DNA from: Aptenodytes patagonicus
Taxonomy: Eukaryota; Chordata; Aves; Sphenisciformes; Spheniscidae
Assembly: GCF_965638725.1 (NCBI RefSeq)
Contig: NC_134950.1
Coordinates: forward strand, 133,563,636 to 133,627,635
Direction of reading: 5' to 3'
Length of the DNA stretch: 64,000 bases
In this document: in pieces, positions 1-13,230 of the stretch
Numbering within the stretch: position 1 is the first letter of the stretch
How the letters are laid out: the number at the start of each line of letters is the position of its first letter
The notes under the pieces: model-generated
Told to the model about the DNA's origin: nothing
Seen by the model: the letters and a program-made list of their open reading frames with translations, nothing else
The model's database searches: none
Made by a program: the position numbers and the translations under genes

Positions 1-3000
1 AAAAGGAGGAAAGGGACAAAGTCTAGCCACAGCTCACCCACAACATCTCTCTGTCTATCCCACCACGCTTAGCTCATTATGCAGGAGGTTTCATCCCAAG
101 TGATTAGGCAGCAGTGACACCTAATGCACAAGCTGGTAATTCCTTTTAATACAAAAATACTGAAGGCCCCTCTCTGCCCGCCCATTTCTAGAATCAGGGT
201 GTACCCTCACGGACAGTTTGCAAGTTTTAGTGAGTTTCCAAGTGGCTGGTGGATAGAAGCCCATCAGCATGATTTCTGAACACTTGCTTATTATCAAAGT
301 CAACAAACGTTTTTGAAAAAACAGCAAACATGCTTCTGCCATATAAATCTGGTTTTTATTTAGTGCTCTCCTTTCAAAATTCTAACTGCTTAATTTGAAA
401 CTATGGTCACCTACTTACCTCTTTTAAATTCAGATTTTTTAAATCATTTTAAAATAATCATAATAAAGAAATACATATTTGCTGCTGAAGCATTTTTTAC
501 CAAGTACTGAGTTGGAGGAGTCTTTTCCTTACCCCATGGAAACAGAATATGTTAAGGCATAAACTCACGACCGATATAGGCTCTTTTACAGCTCCAGAGA
601 GAACATCCTCCTCGTTTCTACTTATTCAGTTTTGCCAAGTCAATAATGAGTTCATTCAAACCAAGAAACTGATTTGGATTTGAATAGTAGGAAAATTTGT
701 TTTCCTTTTCCAAGCTATGAATAAGAAGTCTGAGGGGCTTGGACGTGCTAGTTCTAAAATTCTGAAGGACTGAATGACCAGAAATAATAAGTTGACCATT
801 TATTGGTAAAATTTCTTTAAAAGAAATCAGTTTTAAATGAATCATATTTTTTCTATGCATCCAGCACATTCCACATACTTTTTTTTTTTTTTTTGGCAGA
901 TCAGATTGTTTTTAGAAAGCTGGTTTTCTGCACTGTTACTTGAATTTCTCTTTCTATCCAAAGGCATTTCTACCCAACATTGAATAAGAACAAGTATTCC
1001 AATAAATAAGAGATATCATTTATAATTTTATAACATAATAACATTTAGGAATTTTCCTTAAGTTTTAAAAGGCAAGTTCTATTTTTACTTATATGAAAAT
1101 AAAGCATTCTGCTGGTCAGCAAAAAGAAATATTAGATGAAGCATAAAAGCAATCTTTAGTTGTAAATCAATATATATTAATATTTACCTATCAAAACCCT
1201 AACTTTCTTAGGAGAAGAACTAAATTATACAAAGGCAAAACAGGATGAATGTTGCTTATTAAAATTGTGGTCTTCTGAAGGTTAAAATCTTTTCTTTAAA
1301 ACAACGAGCTCTGCTTATTACAGCTGAGCTATTTGGGAATAAAGGTATTTCTCTGGGCATTGCTATATCCGTTTCTGTGGTTCTTTAGTTTGGAATTTTG
1401 AAGGCTGGCGGTGATTTTGAAGGTTGATCACGATACAAGGTTTTCCTCCATTATGAACTATTATGTAAACCTAGCTTGAATAAGCTACATAATTTTGCCA
1501 AATGATTCCTGAACCTTAGCCAATAATTTGATTAAAGAGAGCAAGAACTCACTTTTTATATTTAAAAAGTGTGTTTGGAGAAACTCCACTGGTCATTCAG
1601 ATTTCATTATCCTCCAAGTTAATAATTCACATTCTGTCCATTATATTACATTCTGTCTCCAGGCCAAATTCACCCCTGGTATGTTCTAACTTGTGAAAAA
1701 GTCACTCAGAATGACTCTATTTGCTCAGAAACAAGCAAAACTAGAACAAAAAGAAAGAAAACATATTACATTGCGGGTCCTTTCCTTAAACTGGTACAAA
1801 TGCGCTCTGCTGCTGTGAGTCTTATATAGAAGGTAACATAGCAGCAGCTCTCAGATAAGAAGAATAATGTAAGAGTGAATTTAAAAACTAAGACGCATAA
1901 GAGAGCAGCACAGAGCAGGAACTGTAGAAAATAGCTTTCTTACCTAACATGTACCCAAAGCATTACCAGCTATGCTGAACTGAATTCTGCACACTGTCAG
2001 AGGAGCAATGATGATTCATAGAAAGATAATACACTGAGCTATCTCCGACGGAGTCCATAGCAGATCTTAACAGATGGGACAGATGTCCCAGCACGCTCCC
2101 CTGCCAGCATCCATTACCTCTATTGTAAATACCGAGCCAAAACATTACTCAGTGCGTGACCTGTCCATTCACAGAAGTCATATGCTCCTTTGAGAAGACC
2201 CAGGGAGTAGAAGCAGGAGGGAAGGCAGATTTTACGTCAGCCTCTTTTTTTTAAATGCTGTCTACAGTTTCCTCTGCCCTGAATCCCAAGATGCGTTGCT
2301 TCCGTGTTCCACTTCTTCACAGTGTAAGTATTTGGCCTTAAAAACATGCTGAGCCTTTTGCAGAAGAACAGATTCACTTATGCTCAGCTACCTGTATGAG
2401 TAAGGTAAAAGTCCAGAGGGCTCAAAGATTATTTTGGAGAAAAATCTAAACATTTATATATATCTCCAAAGTCTCAGACTGGAATATCGTGCCTTATCCC
2501 CAAGGCTTCCTTGTCCTCACCCATCCTCATCAGCAATGCCTCGTGCTGAAAGTCCTCGAATGAGGGAACAGATCCAGTTTATCCATTCTAATTCACTTGT
2601 GTCAAGAGCAGGCCAATTCTCTCCCTCTCTCCCACCCTGTCTTTGAGCTTCATCGGTAGATACATTACAGTAGAAGGCAAAACAATACTGTCTTGATTTT
2701 TCTAATGCAAGATGACTGACATCTAAGTGATAGATAGATCCTACACACTTCTTTGAATGACTCTTAGAAATATTGTAGTCCCTACCACCTAAAAAAAACC
2801 AGCTCCTTGCTTATTTTTGTTGATTAGATCATAAAAATCCAAGACACTATTTCCACGGAGAAAAGAAACCAAGTAATCTTCGGCCACCATTTCTGAGAGC
2901 AGGCTAGACTTGAAATGGATAACATGTAATTTTAGGCTTGCGATTTTTTTCACTTGTCCACTCCCTGCCCAAACACTCAAAGTCAAATGCATCCATATAA

Positions 3001-3230
3001 TCTACTTATAAACGTTTCCAGACTTCCAGACAATGCAAAATTATATTCATACCCAGCTCTGACAGCCTTTTTCACAAACATTGCAGAACATTGTCCAAAA
3101 TGTGCTGATCTGCAGATACTTTTCATATTCAAATCTAAGCAATTTCACATCAAATATTTATTGCAGGTCTAATTTTAGAAAAATTCCTGAACACTATTAT
3201 AGTGTAGCAAAATCTAAAGTGAATTAATAC
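1..3230. other. Intergenic AT-rich DNA, no gene seen
   Basis: I see no gene in this stretch. The open frames here are short (under about 85 codons), lack domain-like sequence and are consistent with chance in AT-rich DNA. A T-run of 16 lies at 879-894. Nothing in the interval looks like an RNA gene, and no recognisable transposon was seen before the CR1 that begins at 3231. Confidence 0.6.
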
Positions 3231-4294
3231 AGAATCATAGAATCATAGAGGTTGGAAAAGACCTCTAAGATCATCAAGTCCAACCGTTGACCCAACACCA
3301 CCATGCCCACTAAACCATGTCCCTAAGTGCCGCATCTATACATCTTTTAAATACCTCCAGGGACGGTGACTCAACCACTTCCCTGGGCAGCCTCTTCCAA
3401 TGTTTAACCACTCTTTCAGTAAAGAAATTTTTCCTCACGTCCAATCTAAACCTCCCCTGGCGCAACTTGACGCCATTTCCTCTCGTCCTATCGCTTGTTA
3501 CTTGGGAGAAGAGACCAACACCCACCTCGCTACAACCTCCTTTCAGGTAGTTGTAGAGAGCGATGAGGTCTCCCCTCAGCCTCCTTTTCTCCAGGCTAAA
3601 CAACCCCAGTTCCCTCAGCCCCTCCTCGTAAGACTTGTTCTCCAGACCCCTCACCAGCCTCGTTGCCCTTCTCTGGACACGCTCCAGCACCTCAACGTCC
3701 TTCTTGTGGTGAGGGGCCCAAAACTGAACACAGTATTCGAGGTGCGGCCTCACCAGTGCCGAGTACAGGGGCACAATCACTTCCCTACTCCTGCTGGCCA
3801 CACTAGTTCTGATACAGGCCAGGATGCCATTGGCCTTCTTGGCCGCCTGGGCACACTGCCGGCTCATGTTCAGCCGGCTGTCAACCAGCACCCCCAGGTC
3901 CTTTTCCGACAGGCAGCTTTCCAGCCACTCTTCCCCAAGCCTGTAGCGCTGCATGGGGTTGTTGTGGCCGAAGTGCAGGACCCGGCACTTGGCCTTGTTG
4001 AATCTCATACAGTTGGCCTCGTCCCGTCGATCCAGCCTGTCCAGGTCCCTCTGCAGAGCCTTCCTACCCTCGAGCAGATCAACACTCCCGCCCAACTTGG
4101 TGTCGTCTGCAAACTTACTGAGGGTGCACTCCATCCCCTCATCCAGATCATTGATAAAGATTTTGAACAAGACTGGCCCCAAAACTGAGCCCTGGGGAAC
4201 ACCACTCGTGACCGGCTGCCAACTGCATTTAACTCCATTCACCACAACTCTCTGGGCCCAGCCGTCCAGCCAGTTTTTTACCCAGTGCAGAGTA
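3231..4294 (-). mobile_element. CR1 LINE copy A, 5'-truncated
   Basis: This is the 3' third of a CR1 non-LTR retrotransposon in reverse orientation. The left edge carries two copies of the CR1 3' octamer (read here as its complement, GAATCATA), followed by the short 3' UTR and then the C-terminal part of ORF2. The right edge at about 4294 is an abrupt loss of similarity to the other CR1 copies in this window, as expected from 5' truncation during target-primed reverse transcription. The ORF2 part is uninterrupted, so the copy is fairly young. I see no clear target-site duplication. Confidence 0.95.
3310..4245 (-). pseudogene. CR1 ORF2 C-terminal fragment (RT thumb and C-terminus)
   Basis: This frame of 311 codons is the C-terminal part of the CR1 endonuclease/reverse transcriptase polyprotein. 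Near the N-terminus it has SGVPQGS and then the catalytic FADD box ([11 protein letters not shown]), followed by the conserved CR1 C-terminal region ([35 protein letters not shown]). It ends at the usual CR1 stop just before the 3' UTR. The endonuclease and the front of the RT are missing because the element is 5'-truncated, so it cannot act by itself. The absence of stops or frameshifts over 936 bp suggests recent arrival. A 262-codon antisense frame on the other strand is a shadow. Confidence 0.93.
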
Positions 4295-4990
4295 CATGAG
4301 TATGACCCAGCAAAATGAAGTACAAAAAGCCTGTATTGATATTCGAAAGCCTGGATATCCAGTTCTTCGAGGTCTTGCTTCCCATCAACTTTTGTGATGC
4401 TTTAAAAAATGAGAGTAAGACCAATAGCCAAAAATTAGAAGTTTGGGGTTTTTTAATAAGCTAATGTGTGAAGAAAATTAATAGATGCCTGATACTCCTG
4501 GATGAAGTATTCATACACATGGCTGCCTTATGTTTCTGTGAAAGTGCTGCTCTCATGGGCATCTGCTCTACGGCATTTTGCTGTGTGGCTATTGACAAGT
4601 CTTAGTATCAGGGCAAGTCTGACTTACATTTTTGTTGCCAAAGACCTTAAGAAACCATGTATGAAAACAAAGTAGTATGTTTGATGTCACACAAAGTAGT
4701 ATGTTTGATATCTACCAACCACAAGAAATTTGTGTTGTGCTGCCTTTTTCCCCATGAAGGATGCAGTGTAAAGTAGCACTTACAAGAGTAAACCATCAAG
4801 AACATTGTTTCATTGGGAAGTTGTACTAGAAGTTATCTGATGTGGATCTAACAACATGATTATAAATACAAAAGGATGATGAGTTGACAGTATCAGAAGA
4901 CCATTGACAGAAACCAGCAAGTCAGTCATGAGCAGTTTTCAAAGATATTCCCCATCCTTTCTTTTAAAATTCTTGATTATGGTATAGATA
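4295..4990. other. Intergenic spacer with a short tandem duplication
   Basis: No gene is visible. The stretch separates CR1 copy A from the solo LTR. Its one feature is a two-copy direct repeat at 4667-4709. Confidence 0.6.
4667..4709. repeat. 19-bp direct repeat, two copies, period 24
   Basis: ACAAAGTAGTATGTTTGAT occurs at 4667-4685 and again at 4691-4709, separated by GTCAC. This is a local duplication, probably from replication slippage. Confidence 0.9.
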
Positions 4991-5582
4991 TGTCATGGTT
5001 TAACCCCAGTCGCCAACTAAGCACCACACAGCTGCTCGCTCACCCTCCCCTCCAGCCCCGGTGGGATGGGGGAGAGTCTCGGAAGAGCAAAAGTAAGAAA
5101 ACTCATGGGTTGAGGTAAGAACAGTTGAATACTTGAAATAATAGAATAATAGCAATAAATTGTAATGGAAAGTAAAACAACGAGAGAGAGAAAAAGAGAA
5201 CAAAAAGCCAGGGGAAGAAAAAAACCAAGTGATGCAGCCGCTCACCACCCGCCGACCGACACCCAGTGAGTCCCCAAGCAGCAATCGCTGCCCCCCAGCC
5301 AACTCCCCCCAGCTTATATACTGAGCATGACGTCATATGGTATGGAGTACCCCTTTGGCCAGTTTAGGTCAGTTGTCCTGGCTATAGTCCCTCCCAGCTT
5401 CTTGTGCACCTCCTCGCTGGCAGAGTATGGGAAGCTCAAAACTCCTTGACTTAGTATAAACACTGCTTAGCAACAACTAAAACATCAGTGTGTCATCACA
5501 TTATTCTCATGCTAAATCCAAAACACAGCACTATGCCAGCTACTAGGAAGAAATTAACTCTATCCCAGCCAAAACCAGGACA
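4991..5582 (-). mobile_element. Solo LTR of an avian endogenous retrovirus
   Basis: On the minus strand the element starts TGTCCTGGTTTTGGCTGGGA and ends with TTAAACCATGACA, giving TG...CA termini over about 592 bp. I recognise the start as the very common LTR type found interspersed in neoavian genomes. The LTR contains a TATA box with a CRE upstream and a T/C-rich stretch downstream. No internal retroviral sequence adjoins either side, so this is a solo LTR left by LTR-LTR recombination. Flanking 5-mers AGATA (left) and AGTTA (right) could be a target duplication with one change; that point is weak. The family name cannot be fixed without a repeat library. Confidence 0.85.
5313..5335 (-). 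promoter_or_regulatory. LTR core promoter: CRE plus TATA box
   Basis: Read on the minus strand, a perfect cAMP-response element TGACGTCA (5328-5335) precedes TATATAAG (5313-5320) by seven bases. This spacing and order fit an RNA polymerase II core promoter that fires towards lower coordinates, away from JAZF1. Whether it is active is unknown. Confidence 0.6.
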
Positions 5583-8500
5583 AGTTACTACCAAAAAAAA
5601 AAAAAAAAATTAAGTCTGAGATCACCTCTGTATTGCTGTCAAGGTAAGCAGACAGTGTTTCACTGGAAATTGTTTTAATATGGAAAGGCATATATATTTT
5701 GCAATAACTGTGTTTTAGAAAGAGCTGAATAGTGGTCCTTTCTTCATAAAACTGAGAAACAACTGACACATCTTTTACTATGAGAAGTTAGGGAAATATT
5801 CCTGAAGGGGGAAGAGGACTTCACAAAACATGGGCACCTCTTGAAAAATTACTTTTTCAAGCAGAAGGAAGCAGGTGAAGATGCTTCACATCCCTTCAGA
5901 CTCATGTAGTTGACACAGAATATCTTTTCTCAGAATATAGGGATGCAAAGGACAAATAAATAAAAAAAAAATTAAAAAGGGAAAAGCAAGCAAAAACATC
6001 AGAGCTGCACAGCAGCCCTGCTGAGTCAATTCTCACGGGCTGGAAACAGGACCCTGTGTGCTAAATGAGAATTGACAGATTACCTGCTAATTAGATGAGA
6101 ATTTAGAGCGATGGTGGATCTGCAGATCAATTCACAATAAAAGAGTCGGTGCACATCACCAAAGCTGTGGGTGCCCATGTGGCCAGGATTATCAGCCTCT
6201 GAGTGGATTAGTATGAGCAGAGTGCTGATGTGCAACTCATGCTGCTGTTGGGCAGGGACTAGAAATTACAATCCAAAAGGTTGTTGGGCACTCTAGCCAG
6301 ACTGCTGTCGGCATTCAGAACATGTCTAGGTCTTCCCAGTTTCCTGGTTTTACACTTTGAACACAAGGTTTCTTCAGCTACTTTTCAACATCTGGACTGT
6401 CCGCCTTTTGAAAGGGATGGGGGGATTTGTCTTGGCATATGTTGATACAATTGATTATTTTAGTCAATCTCAGGAAAAGGAAAAGCCTAATACTGAAGAA
6501 GTGTTCAAATGCAGGGCTGATTTAACGGATGAAGAACAATAAACCAACAGAAGCGGATTATCCCAACGATGGAATGGAAAAAAATCAACACTAAACCAGA
6601 AATGAAAAAAAGCCCTTTCATTTAGCAATATGTCCAGGTATTATCAAAAACTGTGTACTAATATGTTATCTCTTTGACTGCACACACCCCACAACAAAAC
6701 ATGCAAGAATAATAAACTAGATGTAGTAAGGGGACCCCACTAAGTGGTAAAGCTTTTGCAAGATCTGACAGAAGCTCTGAGAAAGGTTCTGTTAAACCTT
6801 GAGAAACATTTTCCCATGACAAAAGTCATATGAAGACAGCAGCAGATACCCTAAGTAGGGATGAAGAACCAGGAATTCCCTAAAGAACCAACCCTGCTCT
6901 GTTCTTTTCTCTGCAGGAAGATAAAGAGAAGAAGGAAAAGGGAAAAACTGAGGAATAAAGGAAATCTCTCCACTGGTTTATAATGAATATTCTAACGATC
7001 CCTTATTACTCACCTGCTTGCCTACACGGAGCTATATCAGAAAGTGTCACTATGAGAAGAAAACAGGAAACAAAGCCATGGATGGCTGAGAGATCGTATG
7101 TTCAGTAAGAAACACAACGATACTTAAGAACAGCAGGAAAAAATATTTATTGGAAAATACTCTCTCCATATACCATCTGTATGTCTTAGTCCTAAGACAA
7201 TGCCCTAATAAAATAAAAATTTAAATAAATAGAAAAGCCTAGAGAAAAAAGAAGGATGTGGGGAAAAAGCTAACAAGATAATGTTTGCTAGACAGAAGGG
7301 ACCATATATGAGCTAAATAGAATTCACCAGCCTTTACAATGAAAAACAAGGTTTATTAAGAATCAGTTTATTTTGCCTTCTGTTTTTGCAGATATCTATA
7401 GATGGATAAATAGTAGTTTGTTGTGAACAGACAACGCATTAACAGACTAGATCATAGGCTTCCAAGCAAAGAGGACTTCTGGTGTCATACCCATGTGGGA
7501 TGGTCGTAATGACGGGGAACCAGGAAGATTGCTGTTCAGTGACCCAGTCCTGGGACAGAGAGAGGCAAGGAACATAGGATTCCTCCACCACATCGTGAGC
7601 TGAGCCTGCTACCTGGGAGCTGAACTCCCGACGGAATAAAAGCTTAGTCTATAATTATGGCATGCATCATGGATCAAGCAAGCGTCCCAGATATGGCCCG
7701 TGCACTTTGAAAGCTTTGGTGCAGCTAACACATCACAGTCATTCAATAACATCTTCTATAGACGGGATTTCCAGCATAAACCTGTGTTTTCTTACCTTTT
7801 TGAAACCTTTGCATTTTGGGCTCCATTCTGGGGAGTAGTACTGTTAAAATAAAAAAAAAAAAAAAAAAGCAGAATGGCTGTGAAAACTTTCAAAATGAAA
7901 AAAAAATTTCATCATAGGACTGTATAGAACCGTCATGTTTTTAAATTTGGTATTTGGAGTGATGTGGGCACTAGTGCATTGCTGGTTTGAAGAAAAGATT
8001 GCATTTTTTTTCATATAATGTCATTATTGAATTATTACATACCAAGCACACTCAATAAAAAGACTAAAATAAAAAAGTCCATAGGATCACCTAGAAAGAG
8101 GGAGACACTGGGTAGATACACACAGCCAGGAAAGCATGCATTAGTCTGTATTGGTATTAGGGGACTTTAAAACATCACAGGGCAAATTGGCTACCTTTAT
8201 CTCAGCTAAGTGTGAACGTGGATAACTCAGTCTATGAGGGAGAAACAGAATGATTCCAACTGAATCAATGATTTCAACAACTGAAATGAAGATGTGTGTA
8301 GGCCTGGAGGAGGAACAGGTTTAACATGCATACTGTTACCTCTAGTACCTGTAACCATTTTGAATTTCAGGAGTCTCTTGGAATTTACCTGGTGTCACAG
8401 AAAATGATTAACAGATAGACTAAATGTGCATATATATGTATGGAGATATATATTTATATCTCCATACGTAGCAATCATAGTCTACCTGTCTCATACATAT

Positions 8501-11500
8501 TATGGTTCATAGAAGTGTTTCTTGCTTATGATCCACAGATCCCTGAGGTTTCAAAGGCTTCTGAAGGAAATCAGTAGTGGAACTGTACAGGGGTGTCCAT
8601 GTTTGTTAGCAACATTTGCAGGTCTACAAATCAAAAAAAGTTGAAACCCCTCCACTTAGAGAACTAATGAACAAGAAGTAAGTTGTCTTACTTTGTAAAC
8701 AGAAACAGGCTGAATTCATCATAGCATAACTGTTTCATTTTTATCTTTTCCCCTTTGTTGTTCTTTCCAGAGAATAAATAAAAATATTTAAATAAAATTA
8801 GTTGGAAGAAAATGGGTTCTCAAAAAAAGAAAAAAAAGTAGCCCAGTTTAGTTACAGAGCTCCAACTCCAATCCATTATTGATAATACCTTAGGTTCAGA
8901 ACAAAACTGCCAAGAGTGTCCTTGATAGGATTTGGGTTAATGGGGAGAAAGGGACCTGCAGTTACAATACAGGACACACTGAAGACTGGGGTGTGTACTG
9001 CACAGAAATACAGAGGAAGTTTGCTCAATATTTATACTCACAAAAAATGGTAACATCCTCCCTCCAGTATAGAAATTGGTTAATCATGACAAGATAAATT
9101 GATCAAAGGTCTGCAGATCTGAGTCACCGGGAGCAGCTGGTGTTTAGCAGCCTATGTGTTAGATACCAAGGAAACCTTAAAAACAGGAAATATCAAACAC
9201 AACTCAAGAGAGCAGAACTGTTGTGAATTTGTACTTTTCTGATTCCTTCAATGATTTGCAGATGTCCTACAAAACTTATGGCCAAGTTATAAGAAGCTAG
9301 GCAAGCCTAGTCTTTAAATGAAGCTGACCCATCAGTCACTAATAGCAGATCCAAGCTAAAATGCTACGGATTTTTTTCTGCCAGATAAGACGAATGAGTT
9401 TCTAAGAAGTTTCAAATTATTTTGTTCTTAAAGAAAGCTGCGTCCCAAAATCTATTGGTTAAAGAACTGGTGAAGCATCTGTTATTATTTTTAGAATTTC
9501 AGTAACTAATTACATTACAGCACATCAGCCAAATTCAGACCTGCAGCTAAAATCTGCTCTGCTACGTTGGTGTAAATCTGAAACAGCTGACCTGCTTTCA
9601 GGGAAAATTTAAACTGATTTCACTGAGATCAGAATTTGGCCCCTAAAATCAGCAAGCGCAACTCTTCATCAGCCCAGGTGGATCCCACACTGTTGGAAAG
9701 GTTGGGCAATTTACTCTTACTTTGCCTTCAGGAAAGGTACAATAATGTTGAACCTTGAATTCGAAGGGCATCGCCAAACACCACTGGTATCAAGAAAAGT
9801 CTTGCCATTAGCACTGAGAAGGGTTGTTAATCCTTAGAGGAACTGAGTAAGCAAATACATACATGACAAAGGAGCTTGTTCTCCTCCCCCCAAAAAAATG
9901 TTAATGACAAAATTCCTGCCTTAGGAGAGGGAATTTGTGTGTCACTCCAATATTAAGCATTGGGAATAGAAATTCCCTCCAGGAATGCAATTTATTTACT
10001 GTGCTTTCAGCTGGACAGAATTTGTTTCCCCCATATTCTGGGAAAAAAAATTAAAAAAGACTTTATCTGTTCTATTTTAATTAGAGATATGTGCATTCAC
10101 ATGAAGAGCTGCAAACCCAGGTCTTTTCTTCTTCCCCTCCCCCCACTGCAAGCAAACTTTAAAAAAAAAAAAATCATAATTTTGTAATTAACAACTACAC
10201 AGGAAAGCAATAACCTCAATGTTTTACTTTGCAAATGAGCTATTGCTGACCTAAACCAGCCTTTATTTTAACGTCTGAGAGAACAGTATACTGAATTAGA
10301 GGCAAGTGCCACTCTCATACATAATGCTGTTAGAAAACTTCTTAACCTACAGAGAATAAAACATTCTTCCTCTCTCTGGAGTAAGTTCTTCCCAGCAGCT
10401 CAGGAGGCTTATTGACTAGTTGTTGTGAGAAACATTAAAACTATTATGAAGCCTCTTATGCAGTAAATAAAAGAACAATCAAGGAATTTTGGAAGAGAGG
10501 CCACCATCCGTGGGTAGACGGATTTAAAAATAATTCCCTAAAGACTACTGGGTTCTAAATTGACAGTTTTATTTAAAGAGAGGGACCCAGACATTGCCCT
10601 GGACAGCCAAGTCACTTCAATGCCCCAATAAGGTCAAAAAAAGCAAACAAAAGGTAAGAGGGCACAAAAAAAGGGGGGTGAGAAATGTTGCCATATGAAT
10701 GATGTCATTATTTATATCAGGAGTTCATGCTCCTCTGCAAATACAGTTGGTACTATGAACGCTATCTCAATAAAGGTACTGCAAAATTAGATGGAAGAAC
10801 TGGAAGCGAAAAAGGACATGAAGAAAGATCTCATAGAAAGAGAGCTTGAAAATGTTGGAGTTGTCTGCTTCAGAGAGAAAACTAACTACAAGCCATCATA
10901 AGAAAATACCAGTTATCTAGAAAAAAAAAGAATATAGACATTAATTTACATTATACATAACTAAGTAGGCAATCAGTGAAAAAAAAAAGATAGTAAATAT
11001 AAAACTGCTGAAGTGGACTTTCTCCATGCACAACTCATCTGCAGAACCTTCTGGAGCCAAAAATTCAGAAAGGAAATGGAAAGACAAATGCAAGACAAAA
11101 AATTTATAGAAATATTTTAAAGCACAAATGCTTCATTGATACTCCAAAGAACACAGTACAAGTCCCGATTCAAAACTTTCTGAAGTCAATGGAATGTTTT
11201 TCCATTTGTCTTGAACTCAGATGAGCCTATTGTTATGAATTTCCATGATTTGTGAGAGAGGATATAAATCCCAACTTTAAAAGAACACAAATGTAGTTTC
11301 TGTGTTATTATTATTGTTTCAAAAGTACTTGTCTTGGTTTCTCTCTTGGGATAGATAATGGAAATGGTATAAAAAGAAACATAATGAAAATGAAATTTGG
11401 AAATAAAATTTACCAGAAAAAGAAGCAATATCAAATAACAGCACTCCCAAAATTGAATACAGTTATGGAAAGTTGCCATCTGAAGAGCTGACTTGTTCAC

Positions 11501-12840
11501 ATCCATTACTCAGAAATCACTTCGAAGATGGCAGATGCCTAAATGTGTGATACTTAGTACTTCATAGAAATCTACAGTAGACGCAGACACATGTAAGAAG
11601 TATTTCAGCTGTTTAAACAATCTGTTTTGCACAGAAAAGCTTTTGATCTTTTGGCTGGTAGTTTTCATGAAATATGGGGAAAGAACTTAAATGTAATAAC
11701 ACCATTAGTGAAAACAGTACTTGGAAGCACCTGAAACAAAAACAGATTGGTAGAATTAGCACACACAGAGAAAAACTGGACTAGAAAATAAAATAAATGT
11801 AATTATGCAGCTCAATTCACACAGCAACTGGACCAAAACCTTCATTATTTCAAATACTTGCAGCATTGTCCCCCAGTGAGTTGGATGTGTGAAAACTGTC
11901 TTCATGAGAACCAGAATCTATTTGTACCTTAGTGACTAATAACAAAAGCCATGCTCCTTTGTGCTTGTAGCAAGCATCATGTCAGCCTTTATCTCTAGCG
12001 CTGATCAGCCAGGAGAGCAAGGTGGAGAAAGACAGCAGGTGGAACAAAAGAGCTAACAGCACAAGAAATAAGAAATGGAAGAAAGCGAGAAGAAACGAAG
12101 GAGACAGCAACATAAGCAAAGAACATAAGAAAGAGAAACTAATATAATATCTACAGATGAAGTGACATTTCATCTTAAACTCCATTTTTTGAAGTCAGAG
12201 AGGGATTTCCATGGCCCATTGACCTTGTGCTCACCTTTCCCAAAGGGCTGAGTTTCTTTCACCATGCTCTACAGCTACAAGGACTCTGAACTTTGCTTAA
12301 CAAAATTTCGCAACAATGCTAATTACTTTGCAACTTTTTCACCAAGTACTGAAACCATTTTTGATACAGGAGTTGTTCCCCACCCTTATTTCTTTTCCTA
12401 ACTTATTAGAGAGAGAGAGAAAAAAAAGATATAACCAGAGAAAACTGTTCCAAAATACAAATTAAAAATATTTGCAGAAGAATGAACACACATACACACA
12501 CTCAATGAAAACTAGGTGAACAGAAATAAATAAAGATTACGTGAGGGAAAGAAGTCTTGCATTGAAAGCAAAATATGGAAAAAAGACATAAAGTGCTGTG
12601 GAAACTAAAAGAAAAATAACATATGACACAAGAAAAAATGTAAGGCAACAATGGCTGATTTCATGAGTGTTTAGATATATGATAAATATTGTAGCTACCG
12701 AAACCTGAGATAATCCTGAATCTAAGATGACTCCATAAATTTTCCATCTTGATTTAGGAAAATGCTTTAAAATGGATTTGTTGGCATTTAAAAAACATTT
12801 TTAATCAATGCAAGGCATACAATCTTGAGTTACCTTGCAG
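5583..12840. other. Intergenic AT-rich DNA
   Basis: No gene seen. A-runs occur at 5593-5609 (17 A) and 7851-7868 (18 A). A perfect short hairpin lies at 8438-8467. The interval 6001-6260 is less AT-rich and contains TGAGTCA, TAATTAG and similar factor-site-like words; it is a weak candidate for a conserved noncoding element. Open frames are short and unremarkable. Confidence 0.55.
8438..8467. repeat. Perfect inverted repeat, 13-bp arms, 4-bp loop
   Basis: GTATGGAGATATA is followed after TATT by its exact reverse complement TATATCTCCATAC. It could fold into a hairpin or extrude as a cruciform. It sits in AT-rich DNA, is not followed by a T-run of special length, and has no gene beside it. Confidence 0.9.
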
Positions 12841-12849
12841 TTATGGAGG

Positions 12850-13230
12850 TTCTTATAAGAAGAAGCAGCCTGAGCGGTAAGTTACTGCAGCTTGGTTACT
12901 CCCGTCCTACCGCTCCAGCCAGGAGCAGGGCAGCTGGGGGCCAGTGGGGGCAGCCCCAACCCCGGGCATGGGGCACCTCCCTGGCGACAGGGATGGGCTG
13001 AGGCTGGACCAGGATGTCTACCCACGGGTCAGAGTCAGGATCAGCAAGGACTGTGGCCCGGCAGGGCTCCCAGGGCTTTTCCTCAGCGATGGCTTGAAAA
13101 ACAAGATTTGCTTCCCCTTAGTGTCTTTCCTGGCCTTCTTCCCACCCCAGAGGAGAAGTGGTTGCCTGTGTAGGGTGGGCTCGGAGCAGGTGACTGCATT
13201 AGAGGAGAGAAGAGACAGTCCATGATCCTT
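12850..13230. other. GC-rich patch of unknown nature
   Basis: This 380-bp segment is clearly richer in G and C than its surroundings and contains about nine CpGs. Two overlapping frames of 93 codons are open on the plus strand, but they are rich in Pro, Gly and Ala, as expected from composition, and show no domain. It may be an exapted repeat, a distal regulatory element or a noncoding exon. I cannot assign it. Confidence 0.35.

Noticed and set aside
3400-4188. Long antisense frame across CR1 copy A (262 codons), also seen in copies B (27649-28353) and C (43430-44218)
   Set aside because: It is a reverse-strand shadow of the CR1 ORF2 coding sequence. It is open in all three copies because they share the same sequence, and has no domain.
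12892-13225. Two overlapping 93-codon frames
   Set aside because: Their Pro/Gly/Ala-rich translation follows from the GC-rich composition; no motif supports either.
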